A DNA stretch of 64,000 nucleotides, taken from Pseudomonas asturiensis. GTDB taxonomy: Bacteria > Pseudomonadota > Gammaproteobacteria > Pseudomonadales > Pseudomonadaceae. Within the stretch, counting starts at the first letter, position 1, and each line of letters starts with the position of its first letter. Below, piece by piece: positions 1 through 8,184 of the stretch. Under the pieces are notes generated by a model. It saw only the letters and a program-made list of their open reading frames with translations. It searched no databases and was not told the origin of the DNA. The translations under genes were made by a program, and so were the position numbers. Location: positions 1 to 64,000 of the forward strand of contig NZ_FRDA01000008.1 in the NCBI RefSeq assembly GCF_900143095.1. The letters are read 5' to 3'.

Positions 1-55
1 CGGCAATGACCTGGGCCTTGAAGGTTTTGGAATAGGAACGGCGTTCTTGTGGCAT
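1..55 (-). mobile_element. 5' end of an insertion-sequence accessory transposase gene (partial)
   Basis: Reading leftward from an ATG at 55, the first 18 codons give MPQERRSYSKTFKAQVIA, which matches the N-terminus of the small HTH accessory transposases (IS66 TnpA / IS3 OrfA type) common in Pseudomonas. The rest of the element lies outside the window. An inverted repeat just upstream (83-110) fits an IS terminus. The assignment to IS66 rather than IS3 is from recall of similar proteins, and it is supported indirectly by IS66 TnpA/TnpB sequence about 1.2 kb to the right. Confidence 0.6.
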
Positions 56-82
56 GGGCGTCCGCTTAAAAAGGCTAAAAAT

Positions 83-110
83 GGTGTCCACTTAAGTTTA
101 GGTGGACACC
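83..110. repeat. Inverted repeat next to the IS end
   Basis: GGTGTCCAC and GTGGACACC form a perfect 9-bp inverted repeat separated by 10 bp. It sits 28 bp upstream of the transposase start, where the terminal repeat of the element would be. It could be the IS end itself or a hairpin that blocks read-through transcription. No target duplication can be checked because only one end is present. Confidence 0.5.
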
Positions 111-160
111 ATCGCCTCAAGCGACGGTGTCAGGAAGGTGTATTGGCCGGACGGTTACAT

Positions 161-1102
161 TTAGCTGAACCGAATATCCAGTGATCGCAGATAGGTCTGT
201 AGCCCTGCATCCTGAATCGGGATCAGAAATGCTTCGCGATCCGACTCGTTGAAGTGGGCATGCCAATAGCCAGGTGGTGTGACGAACGCCAGCCCTGGTG
301 TCCAATCTACGCGTTCTGGATTGCGAATCTGGCCATTTTCTTCCAGCTCAGTACCGACAAGCGAATAGCACCCGGCTGGGCAGTCAATGATAAAGTCCAG
401 GGCGATGGATTGGTGCCGGTGGGGTTTTTGGATCGAGCCGGCTGGAAGGATGCCATACATCGCCCACAGTACATGGGTCACTGTCCGTGTCTGAGGGAAG
501 TGACTGTTACCCAGCAGAATGCTGATACGGCTGCGATCCTGCGCACGTGGATCATCAGCGGCTTCACGAAGCTTTGCCGATGCGACATCCGCTGGGTACA
601 GAGTCGGGGTAAAGCGGTCTTCGCTTCTGCTCACGCCTAAGTAGCGAAGAAGAGGCTCATCATGGACCCAGTAGAATCGTGCGTCCGCCGACGCCTTAAG
701 GAGTGTGCTGTTCATCCCTGGCAGGGCGATAAAACAACCTTTCGTCCATTCAAACGCCTCTTCACCATATGCAAGGCTGCCGCTACCCTCGATGACATAC
801 AGAACCTGTGAGGTCGCGTTCGGCGCCAATGTGACGCCGTCGCCGGCGTTCAGTCGAATAAAACTAGCGCAAAGACCTGGGCCGGTTGCTGGGCCTTCAC
901 ACCCTAGTTTTTCGCTCAAATCGAGAGCAACTGTTCGAGATGGGCCCGAATCATAGAGCGAAGCAGGGAAACTCTGGTAAGGGATGCGGGTGATCAAGTT
1001 TGCGCTGATCGGATTTGCCGCTTTGCTGTATTCGAAGTATTCGGCGTCGATCTCGTGTGGAGATACTTCCAGGTTTGAATACGGTTGAATTGCACTGTTC
1101 AT
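161..1102 (-). CDS. Double-cupin (gentisate 1,2-dioxygenase-like) protein
   Basis: The protein has 313 residues from the ATG at 1102 (MNSAIQPYSN). The reading frame is open further upstream to 1297, but the added residues do not look like cupin sequence. It has two cupin halves: a first around residues 95-150 with 'SQVLYVIEGSGSLAYGEEAFEW', and a second around 215-300 with 'PHRHQSIALDFIID' and 'PPGYWHAHFNES'. This layout resembles the COG3435 gentisate dioxygenase family, whose members bind Fe(II) through His residues of one cupin. The first half lacks an HxH motif, so at most the second half would hold metal. It stands alone between IS remnants, pointing away from the TetR gene, and the substrate cannot be told from sequence. 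A ring-cleavage or sugar-type cupin role is inference. Confidence 0.7.
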   Translation of the reverse strand: MNSAIQPYSNLEVSPHEIDAEYFEYSKAANPISANLITRIPYQSFPASLYDSGPSRTVALDLSEKLGCEGPATGPGLCASFIRLNAGDGVTLAPNATSQVLYVIEGSGSLAYGEEAFEWTKGCFIALPGMNSTLLKASADARFYWVHDEPLLRYLGVSRSEDRFTPTLYPADVASAKLREAADDPRAQDRSRISILLGNSHFPQTRTVTHVLWAMYGILPAGSIQKPHRHQSIALDFIIDCPAGCYSLVGTELEENGQIRNPERVDWTPGLAFVTPPGYWHAHFNESDREAFLIPIQDAGLQTYLRSLDIRFS

Positions 1103-1271
1103 AATGAACTCTCGTTTTGGGGGTCTCATCATCAGCACGCTGCGGGAGCCAGCACGCCACGGTGGACTCAATATACGAGTCTGGTACGGCGCCATGAAGA
1201 ACCGCACGAGCACATCACTTGTGTGTAAAAGGGTGTTGATTCCCTCCCGATCCTGGCTTTGAAAGATTGGG

Positions 1272-1426
1272 GTAAGCGCATTGCGGCTTCGCCGCATCTA
1301 ACATGGCAATGACCCGGGCTAACGCCGTTTCGGCGCCGACGCGCATGTCCATCGGTTCGGTGGGGAGCCAGATCGCATCGATTCGAATCACCGCAACAGG
1401 TCTCGTAGAAAGGAGGCACAGGCGAG
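1272..1426 (-). mobile_element. IS66-family remnant: end of tnpA and start of tnpB
   Basis: Two frames of the minus strand carry pieces of adjacent IS66 genes. Codons from 1426 to 1388 read ...ACASFLRDLLR-stop, like the C-terminus of TnpA (usual form CGAWLRELLR). Overlapping its stop, a GTG at 1391 opens VIRIDAIWLPTEPMDMRVG..., which matches the TnpB N-terminus (usual form MIRIDAIWLATEPMDMRAG) for about 40 codons up to CAY near 1272. Similarity then ends abruptly. This is a 155-bp internal scrap with no terminal repeats, left behind by deletion. The tnpA-stop/tnpB-start overlap typical of IS66 is preserved. Confidence 0.75.
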
Positions 1427-1599
1427 TGCATATCTACCGTCCCGTCGAGGACTGCGAACACGTCCTCACCCTCGCTGACATGCCACTTATAGGGCTGGTC
1501 GGTCCAGCACTCACGCTTGCAGTGTGCCATTACCCTTTCATGCAAACGGCAGTGGTACACGGAATCATCCGCAATTAGCGCTTTAAAAAATTTATTCAA
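1426..1599 (-). pseudogene. Truncated small cupin gene
   Basis: The frame opens at an ATG at 1599 and reads a normal small-cupin N-terminus: MNKFFKALIADD..., then YKWHVSEGEDVFAVLDGTVDMH, the first cupin motif with its metal-site His and Glu. After about 58 codons the sequence changes, without a frameshift, into IS66 tnpA/tnpB DNA, so the second half of the barrel is missing. A cupin of this type normally runs to about 100-115 residues. The frame continues as junk to 1168. A 5' fragment like this cannot fold as a barrel, so it is called a pseudogene. Confidence 0.65.
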
Positions 1600-1665
1600 T
1601 TAAGTATTTTGCAAGAGCACCGGGGCGGCAAGCGCTCCTCTTTTTACTCGTGACAAGGATCTCCT

Positions 1666-2277
1666 GTGAGCGGACTGCGTGAACGTCAGAAGGCCGAACG
1701 CCGGCAAGCCATCAGCAAGGCCGCGATCGAGCTGTTTGAGCGCCAGGGTTTCCAGAACACCACCATCGAACAGATCGCCAGCCAGGCCGGGGTGTCGCCG
1801 CCGACGGTGTTCAAGTACTTCGGCAACAAGCAGGAAATCATCCTGGAAATCCTGCACGGTGCCGATCAACGTGCAATCACAGACACACGCAGCCTGATCC
1901 ACGAAATAGACGACCCGGTCGAAGCGCTTTGCCACCTGGAACGGTTGCTCACGGGGTATGCACTGGAAGTCATGCACCCCAGCCTCTGGCGTGAACTGCT
2001 GCCGCTGATCCTGTTCGGCGGCAGCAACGAACTGCCCGAGGGCTATCGGGCCATGAACGATGCGCTCAGGGCCGAAATCAGCGAGTTGCTGCGGGAATTG
2101 CAACGGGCCGGCAAACTGCGTCCACAACTCGACGTGGAATTGGCCGCGTTCCTGTTGAACGACTACTCGCACCTGCAACTTTTCCGGCTGGTGAACCAGG
2201 AACCCCCGGATATCAACGCACACTCTACCCAGGTCAGGCGTATCACCGAGCTGCTGTTCTACGGTATGCAGGCCTGA
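1666..2277 (+). CDS. TetR-family transcriptional regulator
   Basis: The product has 203 residues from a GTG start at 1666, 6 bp after an AAGGAT ribosome-binding site. Residues 5-50 form the TetR helix-turn-helix (RQAISKAAIELFERQGF... TIEQIASQAGVSPPTVFKYFGNKQEI). The C-terminal part is the variable ligand pocket and dimer region. It runs convergently with the DUF3237 gene (18 bp between stops) and is the only regulator near the 2.3-6.7 kb minus-strand run, so control of that run is a reasonable inference. The ligand is unknown. Confidence 0.85.
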   Translation: MSGLRERQKAERRQAISKAAIELFERQGFQNTTIEQIASQAGVSPPTVFKYFGNKQEIILEILHGADQRAITDTRSLIHEIDDPVEALCHLERLLTGYALEVMHPSLWRELLPLILFGGSNELPEGYRAMNDALRAEISELLRELQRAGKLRPQLDVELAAFLLNDYSHLQLFRLVNQEPPDINAHSTQVRRITELLFYGMQA

Positions 2278-2295
2278 AGTGTCCTGGGTCGAGCC

Positions 2296-2775
2296 TCAGT
2301 CAAAGCGATAGCAACGAATCACCACCTGGTCGGCGCTCGGGTAATGCACCAGGCCGATAAAACTTGAACGGCTGAGCCAGTCCAGCCGCCCCTTGGGCAC
2401 CTGGAACACCGGCGTGCACGTGCAGCGGTACTCCGCCTCAGGAATCGGCCATTGACCGTCGCGCTCCAGCTGTCGCCCGTACTCAGTCATGGTCAAAACT
2501 CCGCGGTTACGGATGTTGATCACCTCACCTTCGTCGGTCCTCAAGCTATAGCGGGCATCCAGTTGACCGACGCCATCCGGGCGCAAAACAAAGCAATCAT
2601 CCCCGCCCGCCAGGACCTGGCCGCTGATACCAGCCCCCTCGAAATCCCCGCCCACAATCGGGTAGTTACAACGCAAACCGTCAACGCTGGCGCCCAACAT
2701 CACTCCCGGCCCTATCACGACGCGAAGGGTCAGCACCCGCTGCAAGTTGGGGATAATGTCCATCAGTTCAGTCAT
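2296..2775 (-). CDS. DUF3237 family protein
   Basis: The protein has 159 residues from the ATG at 2775, with GGAG 6-7 bp upstream. It has the features of the DUF3237 family, a compact beta-barrel protein of unknown function often found in catabolic clusters: 'LRVVIGPGVMLGASVDGLRCNYPIVGGDFEGAGISGQ' broken here into its GGDFEG core, then 'YSLRTDEGEVINIRNRGV' and a C-terminal 'FIGLVHYPSADQVVIRCYRF'. It has no signal peptide. It is the last gene of the minus-strand run and lies 42 bp after the binding-protein gene, so co-transcription is likely. Confidence 0.75.
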   Translation of the reverse strand: MTELMDIIPNLQRVLTLRVVIGPGVMLGASVDGLRCNYPIVGGDFEGAGISGQVLAGGDDCFVLRPDGVGQLDARYSLRTDEGEVINIRNRGVLTMTEYGRQLERDGQWPIPEAEYRCTCTPVFQVPKGRLDWLSRSSFIGLVHYPSADQVVIRCYRFD

Positions 2776-2817
2776 GGCAAGCTCCAGGCCCGGCGCGCAC
2801 GCACCGGGCCATACTGA

Positions 2818-3921
2818 TCAACGGTTACTCTTGATGGCGGTCCAGGTGCGGGTACGAATGCGCTCCGCGGCGGCCGGGATCGGCTCCAGGGCGAACAGGG
2901 TCTTGCGCGCTTCCTCTGGCACATACATGTTGGGGTTGTTGCGGATGCTCGCGTCCACCAGCGCGGTGGCGTCCTTGTTCGGGTTGGGATAGCCGATTTT
3001 GTTGCTGATGCGCGCAATCACCTCAGGGCGCAGGATGTAATTGATGAACGCATGGGCCTCCGCAAGATCGGGTGCATTGGCCGGGATCGCCATTACGTCA
3101 GACCACATCGGCGCGCCTTCCTTGGGCAGCGCCATCTCGACCTTGACGCCCTTGCCAGCAGCATCCGCCAATCGCTTGGCCAGTGCCACACCACCGGACC
3201 AGCCCACGCCCACGCAGATGTCTCCGTTGGCCAGGTCCATGCCGTAGCGCGACGAGTTGAAGTAAGTGATGTGAGGGCGAATCTTCATCATCACGGCCTG
3301 AGCTTGCGCATACTCCTCGCGCTTCTGGCTATTGGGGTCGAGCCCCTTGTAGTGCAGGGCAATGGGCAGGATCTCGCTGCCGGCGTCAATAAAACCCACC
3401 CCGCAACTGGCTAGCCTGGCGAGGTTTTCTTCGTTGAAGATGATCTCCCAGCTGTTCATCTGCACGTCGGGGCCTAGCACCTGGCGAACCTTGTCGACGT
3501 TGTAGCCAATAAGCGTGGTGCCCCACAGGTAAGGCACGGCGAAGCGGTTACCGGTGTCACCCACGGCTTCCAGGGATTGCATGAATTGCGGGTCCAGGTG
3601 CTGCCAGTTCGGCAACTGCTTGCGGTCCAGCGGCTGCACGGCACCGGCCGTGATCAAACGCCCCAGGCTGGCGGAGCCGGGGAACACCACGTCATACCCG
3701 GAGTTGCCCGTCAGCAACTTGGACTCCATGGTTTCGGGACTGTCGAACACATCATAAATCGGGCGAATGCCGGTTTCTTCCTGGAAACTCTTGAGCACCT
3801 CGGGTGGCAGGTATTCGATCCAGTTGTAAATTCGTACGGTTCGTTCTTCAGCCAGGCAAAAACCACTGATGAACAAAGAGGCAAACGTACCTAGCAAGGT
3901 ATTACGCAAAAATCTGTTCAT
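2818..3921 (-). CDS. Periplasmic polyamine-type substrate-binding protein (PotF/SpuD-like)
   Basis: The ATG at 3921 gives 367 residues, the usual PotF length. Residues 1-22 form a signal peptide (LRNTLLGTFASLFISGFCLA). The mature N-terminus EERTVRIYNWIEYLPPEVLKSF is the PotF/SpuD signature, followed by 'YDVVFPGSASLGRLI', 'PYLWGTTLIGYN' and 'WSGGVALAKRLAD'. These proteins capture putrescine, spermidine or related amino compounds for an ABC importer. No permease or ATPase gene lies beside it, so it either works with an importer encoded elsewhere or serves as a sensor. It lies between a porin-like gene (40 bp away) and DUF3237. The ligand could be an amide or amine product of the upstream hydrolase (inference). 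Confidence 0.82.
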   Translation of the reverse strand: MNRFLRNTLLGTFASLFISGFCLAEERTVRIYNWIEYLPPEVLKSFQEETGIRPIYDVFDSPETMESKLLTGNSGYDVVFPGSASLGRLITAGAVQPLDRKQLPNWQHLDPQFMQSLEAVGDTGNRFAVPYLWGTTLIGYNVDKVRQVLGPDVQMNSWEIIFNEENLARLASCGVGFIDAGSEILPIALHYKGLDPNSQKREEYAQAQAVMMKIRPHITYFNSSRYGMDLANGDICVGVGWSGGVALAKRLADAAGKGVKVEMALPKEGAPMWSDVMAIPANAPDLAEAHAFINYILRPEVIARISNKIGYPNPNKDATALVDASIRNNPNMYVPEEARKTLFALEPIPAAAERIRTRTWTAIKSNR

Positions 3922-3961
3922 GATCAAAACACTCCAACGCGGCCGCGATGGCTCGCAGCAC

Positions 3962-5299
3962 TTAATAGCGGTAGGTGAAATACAGTTCCAGTGCACTGAA
4001 CATCTGGTCATCGCCGAACACCTGTTTGGCGGCGGCCAGTGGTTTTACCCAGTTGTAGGACAGCGACGTATAGAACGATGGCGTGGGTGTCCAGTCGAGG
4101 AAAACCACGCTTTCGTCAGCAAAGCGCCGGTCGCTGACGGGGGTGCCCAGATAGTTCTTCTCATCCAGCCAGAACTGGTAGTGAATCGCGCCGAGGGTCA
4201 GGGTTTCGTTGAGATGGGTCTTGAGGGAGAACTGCTGGACGTTTTCGTTACTGTTGAACAGCAGGTAGTTGCCGACCACATCCCCGACCAGCCACGTGCT
4301 CCAGTCGACGAAGCCTTTGCTCAGTGGGTCCCAGGCTTTTTGTCGGGTGTCGGAGAGGTTGTCGTCGCCGGAAAAACTGGCGTAGCGGTAGCCAAGGACC
4401 GGCGTCAGCGGCAAGGTACTGAAGGCATAGTCGGCCTGGGCATACCAAGCGTTGGCATCGTAGTCGCCCCCCTCGCCGCTGCCGCGCTCCAGCGCGTACT
4501 CGGCATTCAGGGTCAGCGCCTCTACGCCGGGCACCTTGGCGTTGAGCGCCCGCACGTTGTACACCTGCATCCCGTCGCGACGACGCGGGAGCGTGCTGCC
4601 TCTGGGGCCAAGGGCATTGACCTTCATGGCCATCGCCCCCAGCGTCACCCGGTCATCGACGTTGTAATCGAGGTTGACACCGGTCATGCGAAAATCGCCC
4701 AGGTCATCATCGGTACGCAACGTGAAAGCCTGAGACTTCAGCGGGCCATGATCCCAGGCCAGGATCGCCGAATCCTTGAAGGCGGTTCGCGGGCCGAGCC
4801 AGTAGGCGGCATCCTTGTACTGGTCGAGGTTACCGTCCATGACGATGAACCCCGTACCGATCATGTAGTTCTGGCGGCCGGCTGTGAACTTCCACTCGCC
4901 GACGCGAAAACCGCCATAGAGCTCTTCGGCTGCGACCTTGCCATCGGAGCTGCGGCTGAAACCACCCGCATCGCCATCGCCAAACGTGCTCGCCCCCACC
5001 AGTGAACCGCCCGCCAGCAGGCTGAAATCCGGTTGCAACGCATACTCGAGTTTGACCCCAGGTTTTACGTAGACCTCTTGCCAGTTGATACTGGAACCGC
5101 CGTTTTTACCGTTGCGCGCATTGACCTGGCCGCTGCCAAAGTTGACGCCACGGGTAAACAGCGTCGCCCCTCCTGCCGTGAGATTGACTTCACCCTTGAG
5201 GTTGCCGTCCTCAAAGGTATAACCCGCCAGCGCGACGTGGGTGGTCAAGGGTAAGCCGAGCGCTAACAGCACTCGGGGAAAACGCCTGATAAAAACCAT
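3962..5299 (-). CDS. Outer-membrane beta-barrel (porin / alginate-export-like family)
   Basis: The start was set at the ATG at 5299 because AGGAGCTTCTT lies directly upstream. This gives 445 residues with a signal peptide (RFPRVLLALGLPLTTHVALA). The mature protein is made of alternating amphipathic strands: 'YGGFRVGEWKFTAGRQNYMIG', 'TGVNLDYNVDDRVTLGAMAMKV', 'NAWYAQADYAFSTLPLTPV'. It ends in an aromatic YFTYRY, the usual C-terminal signal for barrel insertion. It resembles the alginate-export/OprD-like 16-18-stranded barrels of Pseudomonas. Between a hydrolase and a binding protein, it probably admits their substrate through the outer membrane. The substrate is not known. Confidence 0.75.
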   Translation of the reverse strand: MVFIRRFPRVLLALGLPLTTHVALAGYTFEDGNLKGEVNLTAGGATLFTRGVNFGSGQVNARNGKNGGSSINWQEVYVKPGVKLEYALQPDFSLLAGGSLVGASTFGDGDAGGFSRSSDGKVAAEELYGGFRVGEWKFTAGRQNYMIGTGFIVMDGNLDQYKDAAYWLGPRTAFKDSAILAWDHGPLKSQAFTLRTDDDLGDFRMTGVNLDYNVDDRVTLGAMAMKVNALGPRGSTLPRRRDGMQVYNVRALNAKVPGVEALTLNAEYALERGSGEGGDYDANAWYAQADYAFSTLPLTPVLGYRYASFSGDDNLSDTRQKAWDPLSKGFVDWSTWLVGDVVGNYLLFNSNENVQQFSLKTHLNETLTLGAIHYQFWLDEKNYLGTPVSDRRFADESVVFLDWTPTPSFYTSLSYNWVKPLAAAKQVFGDDQMFSALELYFTYRY

Positions 5300-5415
5300 A
5301 AGAAGCTCCTGTGGAATTATTGTTGTTACAGGGCAGTCAATGGCGACGCAGAGCGCCGCCAACACCTGGGCAAGCCAGGTGAATAGAACGCAAGACTCTT
5401 ATTTTTGGGCGTGGA

Positions 5416-6678
5416 TCAGTGACTCAGGTGGGCGGCGATCGCGCGCAGCATGCGCACGCTGTCGGTATCGAACGGGCTGACCGCATCGGTGAGCGACGAT
5501 TGCTTGACGATCACCACGCCGGACGGCTTGTCGATAAAAAGGTATTGACCATGGATCCCCCCGGCCATCAGGGCTTGGCTGTGGTCGTTGAACACGTACC
5601 ACTGGCTGCGATAGGACGCACCCGGCGTCCAGCTAGAGAACTCGGCATTTTGCGCGTAGATCGCCGGATCAGAACCGGCGGCGATACGGGCCACCGTCTC
5701 GGGTGACAGCAGCTCAACTCCGTCTTGGCGACCGTCATTGGCCAGCAGCCGGCCGAAGCGTGCCATGTCTCTCAAGGTGGCACTGAAACCCGCCCCGGCA
5801 ACGTTGCGGCCCCAGGGATCGGCCATGAAATAACCGTCGCGGTCGCACCCCAGACGTCCCCAGATCTCTTCCAGCATCTGACTGCACGCCTTGCCCGAGA
5901 CTCGCTCCATGACCCATGCCAGGACTTCGGTAGTTGCGGTCACGTAATGGAAAAAACCACCGTGGCTGCCGCGCTTCTTGAGAGACGGCAAGTACTGGTA
6001 TAACGAGTCGAACTGGGCGTACTGCGCAGGGGCCGGTTGAAAGCCGCAGGCATAACCGTACTGCGAGCTCTCAGAGCCAGGGTCGTCATACACCTCGCTG
6101 TAGTCGATGCCCACCGCCATATCAAACAACTGACGCACCGTGGCATCACCAAACGCACTGCCTACCAGCTCTGGCACGTAGTACGCGACGGACAGCTCGG
6201 GTTTGAGCAGGCCGCTGGAAACCAGTTGTTCGCCAAGAGTACCGACCAGCGACTTGGTCACCGAGAACATGATGTGCCGGTCATCCGCGCGCTGGCCGTT
6301 GAAGTAGCGCTCGAACAACACCGTGTCACCCTGCATCACCAAAAAGGCATCGGTCTGGCTGGCGACGAGGTGCTCGATAACACTGATGCTCAGCCCGCAC
6401 TCGCTGTCGAAACACAGGCGGTCCAGCGCTTTAGGCGCGTCCTTGAGCGGACCGGCAGGCCTTGAACCCGCCGCCACATCAATCGTGGGACGCAGCCGCG
6501 CCAGATGACGGAACCCCCACTGACTGAAGGGCGCGCGCATCCAGTTGTGCCACGTTACCCGGTGTTCCGGCTCGGCCGGGAAGCCCTGCATCAGGACAGG
6601 TGACACGCGGGTTGCAACGGACGACTCATTGGCCTCGACGTAAAGAGTCGCCAGTACAGACGGTTTTTTAAGACTCAT
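5416..6678 (-). CDS. Serine hydrolase of the beta-lactamase/6-aminohexanoate-dimer-hydrolase family
   Basis: From the ATG at 6678 the product has 420 residues. The SxxK catalytic pair is in 'MFSVTKSLVGTL' near residue 137. Downstream blocks are those of the class C-like esterase/NylB group: 'VRQLFDMAVGIDYSEVYDDPGSES', 'YVTATTEVLAWVMERVSG', 'GAGFSATLRDMARFGRLL' and 'AGGIHGQYLFID'. NylB relatives split amide or ester bonds. No signal peptide is visible, so the protein is probably cytoplasmic. It is first in the run with the barrel, binding protein and DUF3237 genes and has an AT-rich promoter region. The product MSLKKPSVL start has a moderate ribosome-binding site. The true substrate is unknown. 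Confidence 0.8.
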   Translation of the reverse strand: MSLKKPSVLATLYVEANESSVATRVSPVLMQGFPAEPEHRVTWHNWMRAPFSQWGFRHLARLRPTIDVAAGSRPAGPLKDAPKALDRLCFDSECGLSISVIEHLVASQTDAFLVMQGDTVLFERYFNGQRADDRHIMFSVTKSLVGTLGEQLVSSGLLKPELSVAYYVPELVGSAFGDATVRQLFDMAVGIDYSEVYDDPGSESSQYGYACGFQPAPAQYAQFDSLYQYLPSLKKRGSHGGFFHYVTATTEVLAWVMERVSGKACSQMLEEIWGRLGCDRDGYFMADPWGRNVAGAGFSATLRDMARFGRLLANDGRQDGVELLSPETVARIAAGSDPAIYAQNAEFSSWTPGASYRSQWYVFNDHSQALMAGGIHGQYLFIDKPSGVVIVKQSSLTDAVSPFDTDSVRMLRAIAAHLSH

Positions 6679-6725
6679 CGGGATAACCCTGAAGATGACT
6701 CTGCATAAGAGCAGATGCACAGGAA

Positions 6726-6753
6726 TAATTATCCGATATTTTATTTTAGTCAA
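6726..6753 (-). promoter_or_regulatory. Putative sigma-70 promoter of the hydrolase-porin-binding protein run
   Basis: On the minus strand TTGACT is followed after 15-16 bp by ATAATTA, inside an AT-rich stretch 50-75 bp upstream of the start codon at 6678. The surrounding 60 bp are far richer in A+T than the rest of the region. No clear TetR palindrome is visible. Confidence 0.45.
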
Positions 6754-7331
6754 TAAAACTTTTTATCAGGAAAATTTAAGATCAGCCATACGACAACAAC
6801 CCAGTGCCAAGGAGCTATCCTCGATAAACGCCCACGCCGTGGCCTCGCCGCCGTTCCTGGACTCGATCCACTTCAATCCAGACAAGCTTTACCCGAGCGA
6901 TGCTATTTCCAGGCACCCTGAATTCGACGGGGATCGCACTCTGAATAGACGATGATGAACCGTGTACCTCGGTGTCAGGAGCACAGCGTTTGCATAGAGC
7001 AACATGAGCCAGGGGATGACTTCTGGATGTATGTCACGTGTGGGATTTCAGCAGCTCGAACCTAACGATTAGCCGGGCAATCAAGTATTTCCCCCCGCCA
7101 CTCAGTCAGGCCAGCTCTACCAGACACATTGATGACTGCGTCTGCCGACCGTTCACGTCCTGTCATCTAGGCTGATGAGCGCTGGAAAAACCGCGCTGTT
7201 CGTTGCTCGGGCGTTAACACGAGACAGACGCAGCCTTATCGATTCGCTGTCGGGCCAAGCCACTGATCAAGGCTGCAAACCCACAGTTGCTCAACGAGTG
7301 GACAAGAACCTGTGCGGGGTGGTCTGGCACC
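6754..7331. other. Non-coding stretch
   Basis: About 580 bp without a convincing gene on either strand. Short open frames exist but lack ribosome-binding sites and protein-like composition. I see no repeat or terminator with a T-run. It separates the accessory run from the following lipoprotein gene. Confidence 0.5.
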
Positions 7332-7892
7332 TCACTCTCCCACCCGCGCAACATCCGGAGTCGGATAGATAACTTCATGCGTATCCAGATTGCGAATCTC
7401 GGATTTGATGTGGATGGTCGAGATCTCGCGGCCCGGAGGGCCTTTGGTCTCGTCACGGGTGGAAAAATCCACGACGTAACGCTGGCCCGTGCGGAACTCG
7501 ACATCTCGGGCACCAAAGCCACATTTCCCGCCGCCTGTACCCAGCGCGCTCATTGACACCCAGCACCAGCCCAACGAGTGTTTGCCTGGCGTCAAACGCA
7601 GTGCCTGCATACCGGAGATGTCGAGAATTGAGCGTCGGCCAGCGCCTGGCAGCAGTTGGTCATCCACGTGCGTGGCCAGTAAAAACCGGTGGAACGGCAC
7701 ACCTAACCCGCGAAACTGGGTCGTTGCGAAGTACACGACCGGGGCGTCAGCGGCGTTATCGGACAGGTCATAGGGCGTCATCGTCTCCGGCACCCACTCG
7801 CCCTGATAATCCTTGTAGTGGTAGTTGGAGCACGCGGTGCTCAGAGCAGCGGCCAGCAGGACAGCGGGTAGCATGAAATACGATGTATGCAT
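7332..7892 (-). CDS. Putative lipoprotein of unknown function
   Basis: The ATG at 7892 gives 186 residues. The N-terminus MHTSYFMLPAVLLAAALSTAC ends in a lipobox (LSTAC), so the protein should be lipidated on Cys21 and tethered to a membrane. The mature part has conserved-looking blocks: 'VVYFATTQFRGLGVPFHRFLLATHVDDQL', 'LRLTPGKHSLGWCWVSMSALGTGGGKCGFGARDVEF' and 'FRTGQRYVVDF'. I do not recognise the family. Two Cys in the middle could pair. It has no obvious operon partner. Confidence 0.6.
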   Translation of the reverse strand: MHTSYFMLPAVLLAAALSTACSNYHYKDYQGEWVPETMTPYDLSDNAADAPVVYFATTQFRGLGVPFHRFLLATHVDDQLLPGAGRRSILDISGMQALRLTPGKHSLGWCWVSMSALGTGGGKCGFGARDVEFRTGQRYVVDFSTRDETKGPPGREISTIHIKSEIRNLDTHEVIYPTPDVARVGE

Positions 7893-8184
7893 TGTTCTTC
7901 CTTGAGTACAGGTCCTACAGAAAACTGCGACGATGCAGTCAATCCACAGGCTCAACCAGAGTGCGCGCATGCTAACACCCTCGTTCCGACGAAGACATTT
8001 CAGCCGGCTCACTGCCCGTCACTACCCGAATCAAGTCTCTGCCGGCAGTCGATTTTAGCCGCCTATCCCCTCCAGTAGCAGGATGCCTCTCTATCCGTTG
8101 AGTGAAATTTCCGAGAGAATCCCAACCCCTTGCGCCTGCCTACTCCGGTCTCTAGGCTGCCCCGGTCGCTGCAAAATCAGCGAT

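Noticed and set aside
7175..7372. 65-codon frame in the gap before the lipoprotein gene
   Set aside because: No ribosome-binding site, no recognisable protein features, and it runs antisense into the 3' end of the lipoprotein gene.
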